Below are positions 1 to 10,930 of a stretch of DNA of 64,000 nucleotides, piece after piece. The notes under the pieces are model-generated. The model was given only the letters and a program-made list of their open reading frames with translations, was not told the DNA's origin and made no database searches. The position numbers and the translations under genes are program-made. Numbering within the stretch: the stretch's first letter is position 1; every line of letters begins with the position of its first letter. This DNA comes from Polytrichum commune (lineage: Eukaryota; Streptophyta; Polytrichopsida; Polytrichales; Polytrichaceae), in NCBI GenBank assembly GCA_950295325.1, contig OX485807.1, forward strand, positions 36,176,440 to 36,240,439, given 5' to 3'.

Positions 1-249
1 CCATGTTCCTTGCATTCATCTAAGAAGCCTTATTCATTGGTCATAAGTGATTGGAACAAAATACTCCCCGCTCCCATCCCATTTCCTATACTAGCTCTAA
101 GAATTGCAATTTGCACTTTTACAGCAAGACTTTCCAAGTGCACATGTTCTTGTGGTAGATGCACTTTTTTGGAGAAAGGTATTACAACTCCAACACCAAA
201 ACTACTGACATACAGACAGCATTCCATATGTAAGGAAGGAATAGCTTAC

Positions 250-3200
250 ATTCAGCAAGTAAGCAATCTTCTTCCTAGAGAGCATGCGCCTCTCTGAGTC
301 AATCCAGTAGGAAGGAATGCCCTTGTGCTCTGCAATTTCTTGCAAGTGAGAGGTATTGCTGGAGTTCCAGCCTCCCACGACCAGCATCAAATCCACTTTG
401 TCTTCCACAAGCTTGTACATTGCATCTTGTCGTTCCTAAAACATCCAAACCAAAAAAATCAAACATTACTCTGTGCCATGCCTTCTCTAATAAGAGCAAG
501 CAACTTCTAGAAGGCAATTATGATGCCACTTGAGCATACATTACCAAAGCCAAACTGATCGATGGCAAAACAAATCCACTTTGTCAGGTGTAGAAATGAA
601 ATATAATAAAATCAGAGAATACTCATAGAATGGGCAACCAAGCCTAATCCCAAATGCCCACATTGGGGGAAAACTTAAATTTCACTAATAACTTTAATCC
701 ATCCTTTCCTCCCACAGCACTTTACATTCAGTGAAACACAGAGTCCTCTAGATTGTCAGAAATGACAAGGGTCTTCAGAAAATTTTCCCACCTGGGTAGC
801 ATCACAAATAGTGTTGAAGCTCATGAAATGATCTGTTGCATTCTCCACTCCATACTTTTGCATCATAGTCCTCTCCAAGAGTTTTCCTGTATTGATGTTA
901 AGATGATTTCCATATGAATACATCAGAATCCAAGAAGTAGTGCCCTACAAAAGCCGAGGGAACATCGAAACCTCAAAAAAATCCAAACATAACTTTCCAT
1001 GAGTGCCATCAGGCAAGTGAACTCAAAACAAATGGAAATTCTTCAAAGAGAAACTCGGTTACATGAGGACTTACCAATCTCTTCAGTCTCCCCCTTCAGC
1101 ATTGTGGTCTGGTTGGCAATTCCAACCTTCTCTAGATCTTTGTCTGGGTTGAAGCCCTCAGAAATTGCAAACTTGAATTTCTGTTCAACAAAACCTTCTG
1201 TGTTAGGATTATTCATCGTCTTCACAACTGGGAGAAAAAAATGGTGATGATCTACAATGACAATGCGTTCATCATCAAAAATTGCAAATGAAGCCAATAA
1301 AGGGATGCGCCATTACTTCAAGAAACTCTTCCTTTGTCCCACTGGAGCCGTCCAACCTGCCTCCTAAAATGTAGTCACACACATAGTTGGCCTGCACAAC
1401 GAGACCTTGTAAGCTTAGAGAATTCAAATCCATAGTTCCCTGACTGAATCCAACTGAGTGGCAGAGTGTTTAAAACCAAAGATTCTATGGTAATCATGTT
1501 AGGTTTTTATAATTTTGTTATCAAATCTGACAGGAACACCAGTTTCTTGCCACAGTGCTTGTGTAAGCAACTACTGGAGCCCTAATAAGTGGTCACTCCC
1601 AAAAAAAATCTCTTTTAGCGAACTTTAATAGAGGAACAATATGTAATTTACTCACCTCTTTCTGGTTCTTCACAATAATGTATTTGCCTGCAAAGGACGC
1701 AGTGGCAACAGTCTCTTCATGAGCATACTTGCCATGGATTACAGACGTGTAAGTGGATTTTTTGTGCTTCTCCACTGTGTTCCAAACCTGTTTCCCAAGT
1801 GAAAGATACAATTTATCATTTCAAAACTCAAGCAGTGGACACCATATGCCTTCGATGTTCTCTTCAACCCAAGACAAACAAAACGACACTCTTGAGGGCA
1901 GAAGGTTTGGCAAGGATGAAGACAATTAAGAAAAGACTCACATATGTCAGGTTCTATCATTGACACAAATACAGGAAGTCATAAAGTGATCCTATCCGTA
2001 AGCCTGCTTGCATTGCGGGATCCTGCAAGAAAAAAGCATGTAACTACTATAGCAGCATAAGAAATAGGATGAGGAGCAAATGACAGAAAATACCTTGGAC
2101 ACCCACGGACAGGTTGTGTCTACAATTTGCACTTTCTTTTCATTAAGAATTTGCATTTCTTGCACTGCTGCCCCAAATGCTGGAAGGATGACCACATCCC
2201 CACTGTCTACAACAGAGAAGTCCTTGCCTTCCTCTGACACAGGCAATTGCGCCACCTTCATTTCTTGCAACCTCTATATACACAATCCACCACCACATGA
2301 GTAACCACACAAAGCACATACACTACAGAATGTACACAAAAACATGTGCACAGACAGGGTGTTTGGATGTAGATCTCTGCAATGGTGAATAACTTGCAAA
2401 TAACTTATAAAACGCATTAGTTTTCTCAATGGTATGTTGAGGTGCAAGTCATATGCACATTCATTATCTCTTCCTACATTGTGAGGTTCTAATCTATATA
2501 ATGAAAAGCAGACAACCTCATTCACAGTCGGGTTGTGGATTATCTCGTTTGTGAGCCACAGCTTTTGCTCTGGAAACTGCTTCCGAGCCTCATACGCAAT
2601 CTGCACTGCCCGCTCCACTCCCCAGCAGAACCCATATGAATTGGCCAACTTCACAGTAACGTTCCCCCATGTATACTCGAAGTTGTTCTCCTTCAACGTC
2701 TTCACTAAGTCACCTGCACATCATTAAATCAGCACAAAACCCTCAGAAACGTAAAATTTCACAATCATGGACATGGCAGAGAACAATGGCACATTAATAC
2801 TTGTTTACTTTTCCCAAACTACAATGATACACGAGGCTGCTCTTTCTATTCCTCCTCTGCTGCCCCGTCTAGCAACAGACAGTTTCTCTTTCTTCTAGAT
2901 TCCAAAATCCTCACATCCCATTTAGTGCTAGACAATGTTCATTATCCGGTTCCACCCAATGGCCATTATCCAACATAATTTCCATCAGGAATAGATTATG
3001 CACATCATTGAAGAACTTTGTAACCAATCTGTTACGAAAATTTATATTTTATGAATGAGGTGAATGTGTTTAAATTGTGTGATTCACCCTAAGAAACTTT
3101 AAGTGGAGAGAATACTCTCTTCCCAAAGGAGATTACGAGAAAATAAGGTCCACGAAAAACATCAAGAGCAAACCATGTCCATGTCGAGGGATCATCACCA

Positions 3201-3954
3201 GCACATAAACCAAATTAAACAAACTACAATGATACACTAGGCCGCTCTTTCTCTTCCTCCTCTGCTGCCCCGTCTAACAACAAAGAAATTATCTTTTCTT
3301 CTAGGTTCCCAAACCCTCGGATCCCATTTAGTGCTAGATAACGATCATTGGGCGAGGCCGGGTCCACCCAGTGGCCATTATCCAACATAATTTCCATCAA
3401 GAATAGATTATGCACATCACTGAAGAACTTTTTAACCAATCTGTTACACAATTTTACAATTCACAAATGAGATGAATATGTTCGAATGTGTGGTTCACCC
3501 TGAGAAGATAAGGTCCACGAAGCACATCATGAGCAAACCATGTCCAATGTCGAGGGATCATCACCAGCACATGGATAAAATTAAATAAAAAGCAAGAAAC
3601 ATCATGCAAAGGTGCAAAGTACTAACTCGTATACTCGACGTCCATCATCTGTAGCATCTCTTTCTTGTACCCAAAACCGCTCCTGTTGTAATTCTCACCC
3701 CTCGTCAGGGTTTTGCGAAACTCCTTCGAGTCGAATTTCTTTTCCTGCTCTTCCGCTGCTGGGGAAGCATCACATCTGATTAGGTCAGCAGCGAGCTTCC
3801 GCCCCTGCTGTTTCCTCTCAGAAGAGGCAGGCACCCTAAAAGACGCCCCGTAAGACGACGATGACGACGAAGCGTCAATGCGTTTCGCACCCACGGTCGA
3901 CAGAGCTGCCAATGGGAGCCTCACACCTCCCGCTAAGCCGCAGGAAGTCGCCAT
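250..3954 (-). CDS. HDR: 4-hydroxy-3-methylbut-2-enyl diphosphate reductase (HDR/IspH), 3' end outside window
   Basis: Last enzyme of the plastid MEP pathway; it reduces HMBDP to IPP and DMAPP with a 4Fe-4S cluster. Eight exons read on the minus strand: 3627-3954, 2517-2713, 2094-2273, 1656-1787, 1317-1391, 1075-1180, 792-886 and 250-435. All have GT-AG borders and compatible phases, giving 433 codons. Residues 1 to about 60 are Ser/Ala/Arg-rich, like a chloroplast transit peptide. The three cluster cysteines are visible in [11 protein letters not shown] (about C139), [10 protein letters not shown] (about C230) and FNTICDATQ (about C367). The motif [14 protein letters not shown] is in the last visible exon. 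A strong donor at 249 shows that the final exon, about 30 residues in relatives, lies left of base 1; I found no match to it in 1-249. The last visible exon ends in [12 protein letters not shown], which differs from the GPGN-type loop I remember in relatives. Identity is very secure. Confidence 0.95.
2812..3560. repeat. Tandem duplication of ~390 bp in HDR intron 1
   Basis: The segment starting near 2817 (AAACTACAATGATACAC) is repeated from about 3220 (AAACTACAATGATACACTAG) with moderate divergence. Both copies contain TCCTCTGCTGCCCCGTCTA, the ATAATTTCCATCA segment and, at their right ends, GTCGAGGGATCATCACCAGC. The right copy keeps a 75-codon minus-strand open frame at 3224-3451 ([20 protein letters not shown]); the left copy has stops in it. 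The frame may be a decayed fragment of a gene or transposon; I do not recognise it. Confidence 0.75.
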
Positions 3955-4129
3955 TTTCCTTCAAGAAACTGCAAAAAAAAAAAACAAAGAATCAGCACCT
4001 CTCCTACAGTAAGGAAAGCGAAGAAACGAAAAGACCCCGATTCACAACCACCAAATTCACCACAACCTCAACTCCACTCAATTCGCCAGTTCCTCCACCA
4101 ATTCAAGACGAAATATCAAAACTAAACTC

Positions 4130-4170
4130 ACCGAACAGAACAGAACCGAACGGAACCGAACGGAACCAAT
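4130..4170. repeat. Short tandem repeat (GAACCGAACG-like) in HDR 5' leader
   Basis: About four imperfect copies of a 5-10 bp unit of the type GAACCGAACG lie 180-220 bp upstream of the HDR start codon, probably within its 5' UTR. Confidence 0.5.
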
Positions 4171-4380
4171 GTGCAGAGCGGAGAGGGGGAGCGAGAAAGT
4201 GTGGCTATGGCGGAGAGAATTGGAATTCATGCGACGCCCGTGCAATGGAATGCAAAGGCAGTGCTAGGAACGGAGAGGGGAGAAAGCCAGCCTACGGAGG
4301 AGAAAGAGGATTCCGATGGACGGTCCCGATTTCGCGGCAGATCCTCCAGGCAACGACCCGGATGTAAAGGACGACTTGGG

Positions 4381-4392
4381 CTTATAAAGCCA
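4381..4392 (-). promoter_or_regulatory. Possible TATA box of HDR
   Basis: Read on the minus strand, TTTATAAGCC lies about 430 bp upstream of the HDR start codon, in a short palindromic context. It fits a plant TATA element and would imply a 5' UTR of roughly 400 nt. No transcript evidence was available, so this rests on position and sequence only. Confidence 0.3.
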
Positions 4393-4682
4393 CGCCATTG
4401 GTCGGACCCCCTCTCGAGGCGTGCCAAACGATCCGTGTTTGGATTACGAAATATGTTACTTCCAAAAAAGCATCTCAAATCAATCTAAAATTGTGATGCG
4501 TTTGGGGAAACCACAATACAAGGGGGCCCAAGGCTAGTTATCTTGCTCTTTGAGTTGGCCCCACCAATGTAACCTAACGTTAGAACATCTTTAGCTCGAC
4601 CATGTTTTAATGAGCATATTTTTAAATGTTTTTGGTTGACTTGGTTCTGAAATTAGCATCAGAATCCCCAAATGGTTTAGAC

Positions 4683-5631
4683 CAGTGTGTATGTTTGACA
4701 AATTTCATGTGACGTTCAACCTCAAATCCAAAGTGTCACGTGACGTTTTCAAAAACAAAAATGAATGTCAATTGACATCTACATTTTATTCCAAAATGTC
4801 ACCTCAATTTTTGGCTTACACAATATTTTGGAAAACTAATATTTTGAATAATAAAAAACAAACTTGATTTGTAACAAAAAAAAATTATCAATCGAGTGTA
4901 AGTATCCTTCGGTCTCGCATGTTTCTCCAAATGTTGAAGATGGTAGCCCAATCCATTGCATCCACTTCAAGCCCACAAAGAGAAACCTGCATAAGAGCAT
5001 CAAGGGTCTTCAAGTTCAACCTATTGCGCAAGTGGCTTTTGATTGCATTTTGTTTGGAAAATCCTCTCTCACAAACAACTATACTTGATGGAATGAGTAT
5101 AATTTTTTGCCAAAGTTGCATAAGTTTAGGCCAATTTGTGTGCCATTCCAAATTGCTACCACATATGCGCCAAGCCTCAAATATCGTTTTGTTCTCACAC
5201 TCATGTTGAAGTGTTTCCGTAAATTCCAAGAGTTCTCCCTTACACATGTCACTCTCTTCTTCAGTGTATTGAAACATTTGCCTCGCCATGTTCCTAGTTA
5301 GTCTCGCTCTCCGATCATTGTCTTAGCTCCCGGTTACAAAGGAAATTGCAAGAGCAAAGTTGAACTTAAGTATGTGAGTGAGTGTAGGAAGTTCTCCTAC
5401 TGTTATGGGTTATGTTTTCCGGATACTTGAGCTGCACTTTATAGTACTCAAGTAATACGTGTCATTTCAATTTCTAGTGTGTCAATTGACGTGTGGTTTT
5501 CTTCTTCACAAGTCACAATACGTGTCAATTTCTAGATTGTGCGTGTCAATTGATGTGCATTTTTTTTTTGTGCAAGTTTTTGCGTGTCAAAAGAGGAAAA
5601 CTTGCAAAAACTTTGTCAAACATATACACTG
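4683..5631 (-). mobile_element. Non-autonomous hAT element 1 (949 bp) with intact TIRs and TSD
   Basis: The element is flanked by a perfect 8-bp duplication GTTTAGAC at 4675-4682 and 5632-5639. Its left end starts CAGTGTGTATGTTTGACAAA and its right end is the inverse, CAGTGTATATGTTTGACAAA. A minus-strand open frame at 4888-5289 encodes the tail of an hAT transposase, with CERGFSKQNAIKSHLRNRL and TLDALMQVSLCGLE typical of the C-terminal dimerisation region. The N-terminal and catalytic parts are missing, so it is an internally deleted copy. Perfect TSDs suggest fairly recent insertion. It shares both ends and the interior with the element at 13243-15357. Confidence 0.92.
4888..5289 (-). pseudogene. 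hAT transposase C-terminal fragment
   Basis: This is a 133-codon minus-strand frame inside hAT element 1. It carries the hAT C-terminal signature around CERGFSKQNAIKSHLRNRL. A full hAT transposase is some 600-800 residues, so this is a remnant without the BED zinc finger or the DDE residues. The first methionine is arbitrary. The homologous stretch in the longer element (13430-13770) has several stops. Confidence 0.8.
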
Positions 5632-5639
5632 GTTTAGAC

Positions 5640-8041
5640 AAGATCTCTTTGGAATGATTTAACAACAATAGATTCCTGTTCATGACGAATTATTGTATTG
5701 TACCATGCAGGATGTGGTAGAAAGTTGTCCCTCCCACGTTTGTTGTTGAGTCGTTGGGATTGGGTCTCATTATCCAATGAAGTGGGATCTATGAGCGCGA
5801 TTTAGGGTTCTGTATGGCCAAAAATCTAGAATCCCTAGGGTATGCATTGTTTCTTTGTGTTTTCACCCTCGCCCATGATAGGTGTCACGAAACTTTACCT
5901 AACAAACAATTTACAGGGAAGGGTAAGGGAACAAGTTTTTACCGCAACCCTTCACCTTGGGGGCGCATATAAAAAACCAAGATATTTAGTGATGGCCCCA
6001 CCCAAATTGTGTAGATTTTCATACCTACAAGGCAGCATGATTGGTACTCTACGTTAGATTGCTAAACTTATTGAGGAGGGGGCTAAGGGAGTATTAAATT
6101 TTGGGTACATTCTTACATTCAGCCCAAAATGTGTTTGATATGGAAAATATGATCCACCAATTTAAGTGATACACTATATACGTCCGTGCAAAATCTGCAT
6201 GTACATCCAACTTTGATTTTTATCAAATAATAATAGTTTATACTATTATCTTAATCAGGGTAAATGGACCTTGAATTTGCTTGTTATTGTTAGTTAGAAT
6301 CTACATAGAAAACTTGCACATGCTAATGTATGAAACACAATGTTTAGTGCATGTGCATCAATGAGCTTTTGGAGTTGAATACATATGGTTCTACTTTCAA
6401 ATTGAAAATTGAGTTAAAATTACATTTGGGGTTTTGAATTTTGGCATATGTCATTATCGACAAATTGTCTAAGGTTGTCTTCATGATTGTTGACATTCAA
6501 TACTTCCCTATCGTAATATATGATTCATCCACTTATAGTGGCTAGAAATTGAAAGGGGGGAGGGATGTGAAAATACATACTTTCTTCAAACGCAACCTAC
6601 ATTTTAGTATGTACAAGAACCCACTAGGTTAAAACTAACCAACTCATGGTAACTTAGTACTTGAAGAAGTCTTGGATGTGTGCAACATTAAGTATCTAGC
6701 CCACCACTCAAACATCATCTCCAAAATGAGAGCATAGGGTGTTGTTGTGAGCACATAAGCCCTTAAGTTGCATCCATGTAAACCTACGTTATGCACAACC
6801 CTTGTTTCTTTGATTAGTTCCTCCACATAGGACTTCTAGTTGGACATGATGTCTTCATCATCATTCTCAATAATTGAATGGCTTCCATTGGGAAGGATAC
6901 GTACCTCCATTGCTATCTTCTAGAGCATTCTCCTCGTCCAAATTTGTTATGACATGGAGACTTAAATATACATAATGCGTATTTAAACCAAGGCCATTTG
7001 AAGTACAAGCTCAAATCTTTGTATATTTCCTTTTCCATACATGACCAAACCTAGATTCAATATCCTCACACTAGCAAATGTAGCTCATGTTTTTGTGTAC
7101 CAAAGTGTATACTACTTCCACTCATGTTTTGTAAATATCTAAATAGCTACAATATTCACCCAAAACAACCCACTCAGTGGATCTTTTAAATGCTCCAAAA
7201 CGCTCATCATGAGCATATCTATATGTACAACTACCCATCAAAATAAAAATCATGACACTGTCACAAAATATATCAAGTGAAAGAGTATGGATGAGAACCC
7301 GACTCCCATTTTTATCAAAATCCCATAAAACATTAAAAAAAAATTTAAAAATCATTTCTTTGAAGGGAATGGGCCTAAACTTATGTGATACTTGTAGTTC
7401 TACTCCATGTGGAACAAATGAGTTAGTTGAAAAATGAAGGATTTGTGACTTGTCCACAAAGGCCATCATTTCTTGGAAAATAAGAACCATTTGAGAAGAC
7501 TCCCAGTGCAAATTGGCCGCTTGTAGGTATACAAATGTTGAGGGTGTTGAAGGAGACATTGAAAATTAAAAGAGATGATAAATTATTAAAAGTGTTAGGT
7601 ACCAAGATACCATAGTACCACCCTCCTCTATAGAATACAAACACCCCCCGGAACTTCCACAATAATATACATACACAAAACCATCCCTACATCAATCATT
7701 TGCATTCACGTTAAACCCTATACCCTAGTACAATCCTCTACACTAACATCACTCCAACAAACAATCAACATAGCACACAACATAACATGCACCCTCAAAT
7801 TGACCCAACCTACCCCACCCAAGATAAAAAACCAAGAGTATCAAAACATGGAAAGATCTCTAGATCTCCTCCAACTCACAACTCCCCCCACCCATACCTC
7901 TCTACCATCCAAATGAATTATGATGAACCATATAAGAATTCCACCATCACAAAGTTCTTATATGGATGGCTCCTTTACCCCCCCCCCCCCAAAAAAAGAG
8001 GAAAACTCGTGGCACATGCAACTAAAGGGTTCCGGGGGTAT
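5640..8041. other. Intergenic, no supported gene
   Basis: AT-rich sequence between hAT element 1 and the short-TIR element at 8050. It holds a 145-codon minus frame (7122-7559) and a 60-codon minus frame (6644-6826) that match nothing I recognise. There is a homopolymer junction, C then A, near 7978-7997. It may be decayed transposon sequence. Confidence 0.5.
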
Positions 8042-8049
8042 ACAACACT

Positions 8050-8772
8050 CTCGGGGGGTGCACCTTTCATTAAAACCTAGAATCACGTGCGTTCACTGCA
8101 TACTCTAAAAACCCCCTATATACAAGTTATTTTTTGTGAAATGAAGTAATACACATACAATTGCAACAATAAATAAACAAGTGACAATATGTATACACAA
8201 AAAACATCCATTCATATATAGTCATTAACATAAGTATACAAATATATTTTTGAACAATAATCAACCCCTATAATATGTATAACAAAATATCCTAGCTTTC
8301 ATCAGCAAAGTCGTTGAAAACTTTTTCATCTCCCGGATGTAATTCATAAACATTTGATTCACCAATATATGTCATTGTAGCCAATGCAATTATTGTCTCT
8401 AAGTCTACCATCAAATGATCAGTAAGATCATATGTCCATTTGTTGTTAGCCCCTTTTTGATACCAACATAAACCAATCTCCACGTTTGATGGACGGTCCA
8501 TCAAGTCAATTGGATCCCTATACTCCACCCAACGATTACCAAACGATTACCAAACGATTTCATCCAATATGAAAACTTATGATATGTAGTATAGTAACAG
8601 TACCATACAAGTACAATTATTGTATACTTTTTAAAGGCCTTCCATATATGTATGTAACTATAAATTATGACATGTATACCATATGTATACGTAATATGGC
8701 AAGGTCCAAATCAATACCCCTCTTGTGCACTCACGTATTCTCGTACATGTTTAGTACAGTGCACCCCCCGAG
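8050..8772 (-). mobile_element. Short-TIR non-autonomous DNA transposon, copy A (723 bp)
   Basis: The element begins CTCGGGGGGTGCAC and ends with the exact inverse. It is flanked by a perfect 8-bp duplication ACAACACT at 8042-8049 and 8773-8780. An 8-bp TSD fits the hAT superfamily, but the TIR is unlike the hAT elements elsewhere in the window. Its interior (8050-8482 and about 8551-8772) is shared with copy B at 9734-11683. Copy A has only about 68 bp of private sequence between the shared arms, including a repeated ACCAAACGATT. Confidence 0.92.
8292..8482 (-). pseudogene. Unrecognised coding-like fragment carried by the short-TIR elements
   Basis: A minus-strand frame ending at a stop reads VEIGLCWYQKGANNKWTYDL, then DHLMVDLETIIALATMTYIG and a Glu/Asp-rich end ...GDEKVFNDFADES. 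The same frame recurs in copy B (about 10025-10173) with a Gly-to-Cys change and an earlier stop. Its residue mix looks like a true protein, perhaps a captured terminal exon or a transposase tail. I do not recognise the family. Confidence 0.45.
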
Positions 8773-8780
8773 ACAACACT

Positions 8781-9725
8781 TGCAACTCAACCGCAATAGA
8801 AAAATGCCTACCACATGCTCAAAATACTCAAATTTAGAATCACATGCAATCCTACTATGCCTAGAACACACCAAAAGCATTACCCAAAAATATACATCTT
8901 TACATATAACCTTAGTATCAAGTTAAACCTAATATGTAACCATATCAAATGACCCTCGTCACAACACGACCACCCAATAAATCACTAATCACCATCATAG
9001 TGTACCACCTAAGAAACGTTCCTGCATGGACATAACCAACAATGAAAAAACATACTACCTAGCCATATTGGAGGCAAGCCCTGACATGGACAATGAAATA
9101 ATACCACTCACACACATTGGGCACACCTCTCCATATTAGCTAAAAGTCGCCAACATCAAGAGTGCATGATGGTTCAATCCGAAACCTAGATGGAAAATAG
9201 ATGAATAGGAAAACAAACAACTCGTGAACTACTCAAGAACTTAGTTCAACTACGTGGAAAATGGCTTAACAACAACAAAATCAACCTCAAACTCCCCAAC
9301 TGCTTTTGGACAACCACATGGATAATGAACTCCCAAATCATATTAATTTTAAAATTCAAACGTGCCCAATACTTAGGCAACCTATGTAAATGAACCTTCT
9401 AGCCCCACCACCCAACCACCAATTGTACAGTATGCACACAAAATGACTAAGACACTCGGAATTCCATCCTACTAAATTGTAAACACTGCTTCATAAAGGG
9501 TCTCCAAATCAATTGACACACCAAAGTTGTCCACATGATAACTGCAAGTATATCATCTCATAACATCACCCATAATTACGCCCTCATCAATGCAGGCACA
9601 ACGAACACCCCCCCCCAAGACAACATAGTCCCCACATGGCTGCCATACACATGTCTCACACACCTAATATGAGACATCACCAGCTGGGCTCCAACCTCGT
9701 CAACATGTTTCTAAAGATGCCTTGA
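8781..9725. other. Intergenic, nothing identified
   Basis: AT-rich and C-rich sequence between the two short-TIR elements. No gene, RNA or clear repeat was seen, apart from a C-run near 9608. Confidence 0.5.
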
Positions 9726-10176
9726 CCTCATTCCTCGGGGGGTGCACCTTTCATTAAAACCTAGAATCACGTGCGTTCATTGCATACTCTAAAAATCCCC
9801 TATATACAAATTATTTTTTGTGAAATGAAGTAATACACATACAATTGCAACAATAAATATACAAGTGGCAATATGTATACACAAAAAAACATCCATTCAT
9901 ATATAGTCATTAACATAAGTATACAAATATACTTTTGAACAATAATCAACCCCTATAATATGTATAACAAAATATCGTAGCTTTCATCAGCAAAGTCGTT
10001 GAAAACTTTTTCATCTCCCGGATGTCACTCATAAACATTTGATTCACAAATATATGTCATTGTAGCCAATGCAATTATTGTCTCTAAGTCTACCATCAAA
10101 TGATCAGTAAGATCATATGTCCACTTGTTGTTAGCCCCTTTTTGATACCAACATAAACCAATCTCCACGTTTGATG

Positions 10177-10334
10177 TACTCGAATTCAGGGACTTCCTTT
10201 CCCACGGCTTCAAATGCCCCTTTCAGCCATGCCTCCACATTTGCCACATGCAATGCATCGAACACCCCATCCCCGGCACTCCCATTCCCATTTCCACTTT
10301 CCGATGTAACAGCAACATTGCTTAAACCAGCCAT
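10177..10334 (-). pseudogene. AUG1: Captured AUGMIN subunit 1 (HAUS1-like) first-exon fragment
   Basis: The minus-strand frame begins MAGLSNVAVTSESGNG and continues with VFDALHVANVEAWLKGAFEA and GKEVPEFEY. This matches my memory of the N terminus of plant AUGMIN subunit 1, which helps nucleate microtubules from existing microtubules in spindle and phragmoplast. The start at 10334 is chosen because the family N terminus begins there; an in-frame ATG also lies at 10352. At about 10177 the sequence passes abruptly into the transposon arm and the reading frame runs into unrelated residues (IKRGDWF). The capture is therefore truncated at about 52 codons of a roughly 300-residue protein and is not expected to work as AUGMIN1. 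Confidence 0.82.
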
Positions 10335-10397
10335 GTCCTCCTGAACCCTCACTGAACACTACATCACCTGCTGCAAAAGAAGAAGCCAGTGACGAGA

Positions 10398-10930
10398 CCT
10401 AGGATTCCCTAAACCCCGAATGTCGTTAATCCAAAAACCCCAGGCATCTGAGCTACTCGTCCCTTTCTCCCAAGCATCTTCCTACATCTCCATTTCAGAT
10501 GCTCTCGTCAAATCCACCCTGCATTTGAATGATGAGGCCTGACATTCCCTAAATCGAAATCTCTGCAAATGTATTTAACCCTCCAACCCCAAGCATCCGC
10601 GTTACCTAAGCAGCTTACCGCATTGTCTTCCTTTGAGATTCTCTCTCCATCCACCCTGCTTCTAAATGATGAGGCCTGAAATCTCCTAACCCACAGTCTC
10701 TGCAAATGCGGTTAACCCACGGACCCTAAGCATCTGAGCCACCCAAGGAGCTTCCTAGACCATCTTCCTTTCAGATTCTCTCTTCAAATCCACCATGCAT
10801 TTGAACCATGAGCCCTAGCAAGCATTTCCTAACCCCCAAATCTCTTCAAACGTCGTAAATTCATAGACCCCAAGAATCTGAGCTACTCGCAATGAGCTCA
10901 TCCGCCTTTTTCTCCCAATGAGATATTCCT
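10398..10930. repeat. Four diverged tandem copies of a ~130-bp unit inside the captured segment
   Basis: Units start near 10398, 10541, 10676 and 10811. Each has the order: ATTCCCTAA-like block, AATCTCTGCAAATG block, CCCCAAGCATCTGAGC block, CTTCCTTTCAGATTCTC block, AATCCACCCTGCATTTGAA block. The repeat lies upstream of the AUG1 fragment on its strand and so may have been part of the donor gene's 5' region. Confidence 0.75.

Noticed and set aside
3861-4367. 168-codon plus-strand frame overlapping the HDR start
   Set aside because: It runs through the HDR first exon, leader and promoter with low-complexity residues. No homology was recognised.
7122-7559. 145-codon minus-strand frame as a gene
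   Set aside because: No motif, no exon partners, and AT-rich biased residues (Phe, Ile, Leu). It could be transposon debris.
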